A stretch of 64,000 nt of DNA from contig JAOTON010000477.1 in assembly GCA_034440635.1 (NCBI GenBank), positions 75,001 to 139,000 of the forward strand, in the 5' to 3' direction. Below the pieces are notes generated by a model. The model searched no databases, was not told the DNA's origin, and was given only the letters and a program-made list of their open reading frames with translations. The position numbers were made by a program, and so were the translations under genes. This DNA comes from Lepas anatifera. Its lineage: Eukaryota > Arthropoda > Thecostraca > Lepadidae. This document shows, one piece after another, positions 58,270-64,000 of the stretch (position 1 is the first letter of the stretch; each line of letters begins with the position of its first letter).

Positions 58270-59115
58270 CAGCTTCACCTCATGGTTCAAACCGCCAGTG
58301 ACAGTGTTTGAAATCAAGAGTGGCATCTCGAAATATTTTCACAGAAGGTGCACGCCTTTAGTTCAAGACCAGACATCAAACAATGATAGCGAGATACCAT
58401 CGGTTCGACTGAATATTGGCAAGTGGCCCCGGAAAAGGCAGTGACAACCATAGGCGGATCCAGGATTGCCGATCGGAGGGGGCACCTTCCCGGGAAGGCG
58501 GGGGCGCCACTTATGACCGGCAAAACCTATCAGGTGGGCGCCAAATCCTATCGGTGGGCGCCGACTTTCGCATCCTGGGGGGTGGGAAGTGACATTTCAG
58601 GGGGGCGCCAGAGACCTTTCAGGGGGCGCCGAGGGTCGATCGGGGGGCACGTGCCCTCCCCCTTGCCCCCCTGGATCCGCCTATGGTGAAAACCCCCAGA
58701 GTACGTATACGGAGCCGTACCAGATATTCCTTCGATGCCGATCAGTTTTACTTGGCTGCTATCAGACAAGCTGGACAATGGCTTTTCTCATATGCAAGAT
58801 ATGCTGATATCCTAGCATCCTAAACATTTACAGAAACAGCGGGTTGGGATCCTGGGAATATTTTGACGCCTTGGCCTCGGCAGACTGACACCAAACGGTA
58901 ATAGAAGGCGACATTGGTACCCGATAGATGTCAGAAACTATATAGGCAACGGTCAGGGCGAAGTTATCCGCAGAAGTGGCGGTGGGTCTCGGCTCAACCG
59001 TGAGTTTATGTTAAAAGACTGCATATTCATCGAGCAAACTCAATGGAGCATCATCTACCACGTGTATACCGCACACAGACAGGAATTGGCACGCCAAGAC
59101 TGCGTCACAATTAGT
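58270..59115. repeat. Left arm of the inverted repeat flanking cuticle gene 5
   Basis: Reverse-complement homologous to about 62080-62690. Examples are TCAGAAACTATATAGGCAACGG-type sequence (58930) and GAGCAAACTCAATGGAGCAT (59033), matched on the other strand at 62245 and 62137. It is interrupted by the MITE at 58448-58686. Confidence 0.75.
58448..58686. mobile_element. GGCGGATCC-ended MITE, copy 2
   Basis: CCATAGGCGGATCCAGG at the left and its exact reverse complement at the right delimit 239 bp. The interior repeats TGGGCGCC/GGGGCGCC words and shares AAAACCTATCA(G/A)GTGGGC with copy 1 at 27254-27510. The corresponding position in the other arm (about 62505) has no insertion, so this is a filled site beside an empty one. 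Confidence 0.8.
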
Positions 59116-59815
59116 TCTTAAGAGCTACGAGTAAAAAGTTGAGCAATTATGTAATTGTGGTTGGCGAGTCGATACCAATACCAACAATTGTTTTGGGTTT
59201 TGCAAAGGACTGCAAAAATGGCATTCAAGGACAGATAAACTCCTACAAACTTCCAAATAAATGTCGGGTGAGACACTCAACAATCACTGAGCTCGTCAAT
59301 TATACAATAACTGCGGTACACCATGTTAGGAACAACGCTCACAGGTGAATGTCCTTACCTTGATGCCTGGTGACCCGAACTTTAATGCATATGTGTTCTG
59401 TGATTGTGCCATAGACCAATGCCTGGGCGATTCCTCCGAAGAATTGCAAGGCACACAAAACTGGTGTGCACCTTTCGCTTTTCGGATATTTCGGATATGT
59501 GAGCGATAGGCGCACCACTGTCTTTTACCTTTGAGTTTGGACCTATGTAATTTTTTACTACAGTGATTTTATTGTTTATTTTAACAGATATGTAATTCTA
59601 AAAATATAGCACACGGCAAAATAAACTTAAACATACTTTCAAACAGGAAAAAATGCTTTCAATATTCAACTGTTTTCCTGAAGTCAGAAAATACTTAGGG
59701 TGCGATATATACTCAATTCTTATAAGTTATATATTCATTTCTTCGTATCTTTCAAATAAGTATTCTTCAAAATGCTGAAGAAAAGAAAAAATATAGAGCG
59801 ATGAACTTTAATATC
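59116..59815. other. Intergenic sequence upstream of the gene 5 unit
   Basis: AT-rich and unassigned; a 69-codon plus-strand frame at 59139-59348 has no recognised motif. Confidence 0.5.
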
Positions 59816-60134
59816 TTCTCCAGAATTCTGAAACAGAAAATGTCACTCTTCTACGGGATAAAACTTGAACACGGAAAACCAGTTGGAGTTTTAGAAAATG
59901 CTGCGAGCTATATTATACAGCGGACAAACAATAAATACACTCAACACATACAATCGAAAATACTAGATACGACACACTTTTCATATGCGATGGTATCGAG
60001 TTTCCAGGAATTTGTCGGATCAGTTCTAGGTCACAGGTCGGTGAGGAGACAAAACCCGAGTAGGAGCAGACAGGCCCGTCGGGAGACCAGTCAGCTGTCA
60101 GTAGTTCGGTCCAGACTGGTGTGCGTGGTGCAGA

Positions 60135-60978
60135 TTATTCGGAGACGGGCTGCCATTCGTAGACGGGCTCGTACTCCACCTCTTCTTCCTCCTCCTCTTC
60201 ATCATCATCGTCGTCCTCCTCGGCGCCGACCGTGACGTAGCGGGTCTCCACTGTGCGCACGGCCGGCGCAGCCTCGGTGGACGGCACCTCCGGAGTCGGG
60301 TACTCGGTCGGCACCGGCGAAGGCAGCACGTCGCCGGCGGCAACGAACCCCGACTCGTCGGCTGTGTAGCTGATGGACACGGGCACGCCCTCGGGCGATA
60401 TGTAGCTGTAGGCACCGCTGACAACGCCGTCATCCGACTCCTCCTGGCGCGTGATGCCGTCGGAGGAGACGAAGTAGTACCTGAAATTGCCGTCGTCGTC
60501 GGCGACGCTGGTCATCTCCAGGATGCGCGCGTCGGCCGGATCGTCGCGGGGATCGGGGGCGGAGTAGTCGGAGTCGGCGACGGCGGCGGCCAGCAGAGCG
60601 GCGAGGGTCAACAGAAGCTGCCGGCGACAGGCGGGGTCACGTGGGGATCGTCGGATCGCCGTTGAAGATGTCCCACATGGATCAATTAATATTGCTACAA
60701 ATATAGTCTATCGGCTATTGATGTCCATGCTTCGTCAATGTTGTAAGGCTAACAATACCAGAAACCATAATCTCGACACAAGCCCGCGAACAACCCAAAT
60801 CATGGACGGTCACGTTGATACCACGTTGTTCTAAAAAAGTTATTTTCTAACAATATCAACGAATACTCGACAAATAAAACAACTTAGTTGGTTCGAAATA
60901 GCGAGATTCCGTATAAAAGCTAGACGTCCCTGACTAGTCAGACCATCAAATACCTTTCTGTCGTTGTCTTACCTTCAT
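60135..60978 (-). CDS. RR-1 cuticle protein 5
   Basis: Exon 1 is 60978-60973 (Met-Lys) at |GTAAGA; exon 2 is 60617-60135 after CGCCGGCAG; 162 residues, stop TAA at 60135-60137. Close to gene 3: DPRDDPADARILEMTSVADD, then GNFRYYFVSSDGITRQEESD and YTADESGFVAAGDVLP. The tail EEDDDDDEEEEEEE precedes VEYEPVYEWQPVSE. Tyr replaces His in the YHF motif found in the others. Confidence 0.93.
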
Positions 60979-61062
60979 TGTTGTTGGGTGGCGGTGGAAG
61001 ATCACAAGTCAAAGACTGAACTACAGTTGGAGCTGTGATGCTCTGTCCACTGCGGTTCTCTG

Positions 61063-61110
61063 CTTTATACGGGGACACGGCCCCTGGGGCGGTCCCAGTC
61101 GATGGTTCAT
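61063..61110 (-). promoter_or_regulatory. Cuticle gene 5 promoter
   Basis: Minus-strand TATAAAG corresponds to 61063-61069. The shared GC-rich motif is at 61081-61110, at the same distance as in gene 3. Confidence 0.75.
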
Positions 61111-61475
61111 CATGTGATAACCAGAACTAGTTTAAGGATCGTCTGCGACAAAAGGATGTTCGGGTTTGATTCCAGTCAGGCCCTTATCAATGAGCTTCCT
61201 TGACCGTGGACGGAGGTCTTTTGGTCACAGGGGGAGGGGAAAGGTGGCACTTGGGTAGCACATCGTTAATCTGACAAGAAGGAAAACGCTTTTGCGGCAC
61301 AGTCTTCAATCACGGCACGAAATCGCAGCGCGGCCGCGACCATATTCTCATTTTGCAACGGGGAAATCAGAAGCAGCATTTCAATGGGTGCAGTGCGGAG
61401 GGCAACGATCCTGGAGAGATTGGAGTACCGGAGTACCTCCCCTTCCTCCCTACTTGTCCCGGATCATGGTATGTC

Positions 61476-62079
61476 CATAAACCACAAGTATTTACTGAAG
61501 TTCAAAAAGAAGCAACACATTGAAATTATATCTTTCTGCTTGAAAAGTATGCCTAGTTTTATGATTGGGTTATCATGGGTTATGATGGGTTATGATTTTA
61601 CAATTACATATTTGTTAAAATAAGGAGTAAAATCACTGCAGTAAAAAGTTGGCGCAAACTCACAGGTTGATGGCAGGGAGACGTCTATCCCCGCGTATCA
61701 AAAATATCCCAAAAGCAAAGGTACAAACCAGTTCTGTGGTGCCTTGCAAGTCTTCACAGCAATCACCCGATACATTGTTCTGTGGTTTAATGGCAGAACA
61801 CATATATCGCTTTCAATTTTAAGTCACCAGGCTTCAAGGTAGAGATTCACCTGTGGCATTTCTAACATGTTGCACCGCAGTTCCTGAAGAATTGATGAGC
61901 ACCGTGATTGCTGAACGGTTTACTCGACATTTATAATGCAGTTTGCGTGAGTTCATCAGTCTCCGATTGGCACAATTTCCCAGCCCTTTGCGAAACCGGA
62001 AACAATGCTTGGTGTTGATATCAACTCGCCAGCCAAAATAATACTGGAACTACACTTTATACACTTCAGAAACAATTGT
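61476..62079. other. Intergenic sequence, nothing recognised
   Basis: AT-rich flank between the gene 5 unit and the right arm of the surrounding inverted repeat. No gene or repeat is supported. Confidence 0.5.
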
Positions 62080-62690
62080 GACACAGTCTTGGCGTGCCAA
62101 TTCCTGTCTGTGTCCGGTAAACATGTGGTAGATGATGCTCCATTGAGTTTGCTCGATGAATATGCAGTCTTTTAACATAAACTCACTGTTGAGCCGAGAC
62201 CCACCGCCACTTCTGCGGATAACTTTGCCCTGACCGTCGCCTATATAGTTTCTGACATCTATCGGGTGCTAATTTCGCCTCAAATTACCGTTTAACCTCA
62301 GTCTTCCGAGGCCAAGGCGTCAAAATGTTCACATGATCCACGCCCGTTGTTTCTGTAAATGTTTGGGATGCTAGGATATCAACATAACGTGCATATGAGA
62401 AAAACAATTTTCCAGCACGTCTGATAGCTGCCAAGTAAAAATGATCGGCATTGAAAGAATATGTGGATGGCTTCGTATACGTACTCTGGGGTTTTCCCTC
62501 CAATTTCCGGGGTCACTGCCAAAGTCCAGTCAAACCGATGACATCTTCTCGCCATAACCGTCTGACGTTTGGCTTTGAACTTAAGGTGTCCACCTATAGT
62601 GGAAATATATCCAAGCTCTCGCTGTTAATTTCAACCGCCGTCATGGACGGTTTGAGCCATGACGTGAAGTTTTCTGGCTGGCTAAAACTT
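62080..62690. repeat. Right arm of the inverted repeat flanking cuticle gene 5
   Basis: Reverse-complement homologous to 58270-59115, lacking the MITE. A further short exact inverted match lies at 62953-62974 against 56988-57009, so the symmetry extends outward in pieces. Confidence 0.75.
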
Positions 62691-63490
62691 TTTTGTTTGG
62701 TCGACTTTTGTCAGGAGCGGTTGACTAAAAGATGCAATATCGTACTTGCTCTTATCGTAAAAGCTTCTTTTATACAGGAAAAATGAAAGGAATTAGGCGT
62801 GAGGTTCTTGTTCGTGGAATATCGACATCTTTAAGTCGACAAGAAGTGTCAGTTATCCGCTCTTTAATGCGGGAGAGCCTTCCGATTCTGGAGTGACCGC
62901 TAGAGTTTGGTGATAAGCTTTTGAAATTCCTCCTTTGATTAGCAGTATATATGCTTAATTTGTTGAACAGCATTAAGATCTTCAGGCATTTTTAACGACT
63001 ATGGCATATTGGTGGAATTTGAACGGAGCTATCAGTTGCGTTGAGGGTGCCAGAAAACTGTGGTATCATACTTACTTTCTCGCAGAACTCGCACTTACGA
63101 GGCAACAGGGTTTCATGAGCGTTCTACTTAACCTCATTCCTGTCAGGTTTCTAGCTACCCGTATTCCTGTCAGAATAGGGGGATTCGTTCCCCTTAAGAT
63201 CTCAAAAACCATATTCCAATTTAAAGATCTAAAATGGTATCAATTTTCAAGTGCTTTAATCAATATCGGAAAAACTTTCAAAATTATAAAAATCATACAA
63301 AGGAGGTGCAAAATATACATTTTTCAGTCGTTCTTTTTAGATGATACATAATTTTAGCCCCGCCGTTGAATTCTTTTATAATGGTGCGTAATGATACACA
63401 ATTGGTGAAAATCATCAAATATTTCAGTATGTAAAAATTGACCCCCGGGTGGCGATATATACTGTTCAGTTCTTTCTATCATTCAAATGA
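62691..63490. other. Intergenic sequence before cuticle gene 6
   Basis: No gene is recognised. A 116-codon plus-strand frame at 63001-63351 is AT-rich in its second half and has no recognised domain. Confidence 0.45.
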
Positions 63491-63883
63491 GCTTTCTTGA
63501 AAAGGCTGAACAGAAGAAAAATATAGAGCGAGGTACTTCCATATCTCCTCCAGAATTCTGAAAGAAAGAATGTCATTCTTCCAGGGGATATAACTCGAAC
63601 ACGGAAAACCAGTTGGTCTTTTAGAAAATGCTGCAAGCTATATTCTACAACGTACACACGATAAATACACTCAACACATACAATCGAAAAGACTAGATAC
63701 GACAAGGTTTTCATGTGCGATGGTATCGAGTTTCCACGAATTTGTTGCACAGAAAGAGCCATTTAGCATCAGTTCTAGGTCACAGGTCGGTGAGGAGACA
63801 AAACCCGCGTAGGAGCAGACAGGCCAGTCGGGAGACCAGTCAGCTGTCCGTAGTTCGGTCCAGACTGGTATGCGTGGTGCAGT

Positions 63884-64000
63884 TTATTCGGAGACGGGCT
63901 GCCACTCGTAGACGGGCTCGTACTCCACCTCTTCTTCCTCCTCCTCTTCATCATCATCGTCGTCCTCCTCGGCGCGGACCCTGACGTAGCGGGTCTCCAC
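63884..64000 (-). CDS. RR-1 cuticle protein 6, C-terminal part, cut by the window end
   Basis: The last 38 codons plus TAA (63884-63886) read VETRYVRVRAEEDDDDDEEE and then VEYEPVYEWQPVSE. The downstream block (63590-63660) matches the 3' flanks of genes 3, 4 and 5. The R&R domain and start lie beyond 64000. Confidence 0.92.
   Translation of the reverse strand: METRYVRVRAEEDDDDDEEEEEEEVEYEPVYEWQPVSE

Larger units (their letters stand above)
59816..61475 (-). repeat. Third copy of the cuticle gene unit (gene 5)
   Basis: Homologous to the arms of the 53225-56945 palindrome, including the 3' block (AACACGGAAAACCAGTTGGA), the gene, its promoter, and the far-upstream block through TTGTCCCGGATCATGG. 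Confidence 0.85.

Overview
The window is animal nuclear DNA. Genes are split by GT-AG introns, intergenic space is long, and minisatellites and small transposon remnants are abundant. A cluster of Rebers-Riddiford (R&R) cuticle protein genes makes it an arthropod. The GC-rich coding exons in a mixed-composition background suggest a crustacean; a barnacle is possible, but that is a guess.

Three kinds of protein-coding loci can be supported. (1) Endonuclease G lies on the minus strand from 21966 to 9411 in six exons; intron phases and all boundaries agree, giving 316 residues once a one-base insertion in exon 2 is discounted. Its 8.76 kb first intron holds, on the opposite strand, an uninterrupted 324-codon ORF (14956-15930) that matches only the N-terminal cargo-binding (FBR) part of PACS proteins and looks like a truncated retrocopy. 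(2) The C-terminal WD-repeat part of a KCTD3/SHKBP1-like gene lies on the minus strand at 44278-40586 in four exons; its BTB half is not visible here. (3) Six RR-1-type cuticle protein genes occupy 45.6-64.0 kb: two in a near-identical 2.92 kb direct duplication (45175-48094 and 49326-52246), then four in alternating orientation (-, +, -, - and cut by the window end) inside inverted repeats. Each of the five complete genes has a two-codon first exon (Met-Lys), one intron, and a second exon encoding the signal peptide, R&R domain and an acidic tail. All five visible promoters have a TATA box preceded by the same GC-rich motif.

Region by region: 0.8-5.4 kb holds two copies of a dispersed repeat, a 456 bp-offset duplication and a (TGA)n-tailed T-rich stretch resembling a retroelement 3' end. 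6.29-7.14 kb is a TTAA-flanked element with perfect terminal inverted repeats. 9.4-22 kb is EndoG with the nested PACS-like ORF. 23.9-25.1 kb and 28.7-30.5 kb are long minisatellites. 32.4-34.4 kb is a large inverted repeat. 36-37.8 kb is AT-rich with a direct repeat. 40-44.3 kb is the KCTD3-like gene with two minisatellites. 45-64 kb is the cuticle cluster.

The most unusual features are the PACS-like ORF, which ends seven codons past what looks like a retained splice donor; a KCTD3 intron whose minisatellite unit is itself a copy of the 5' splice site; and the nested palindromes carrying cuticle genes. Most of the long uninterrupted reading frames in the window are artefacts of minisatellites. 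Everything here was read by eye; no alignment or database search was run.
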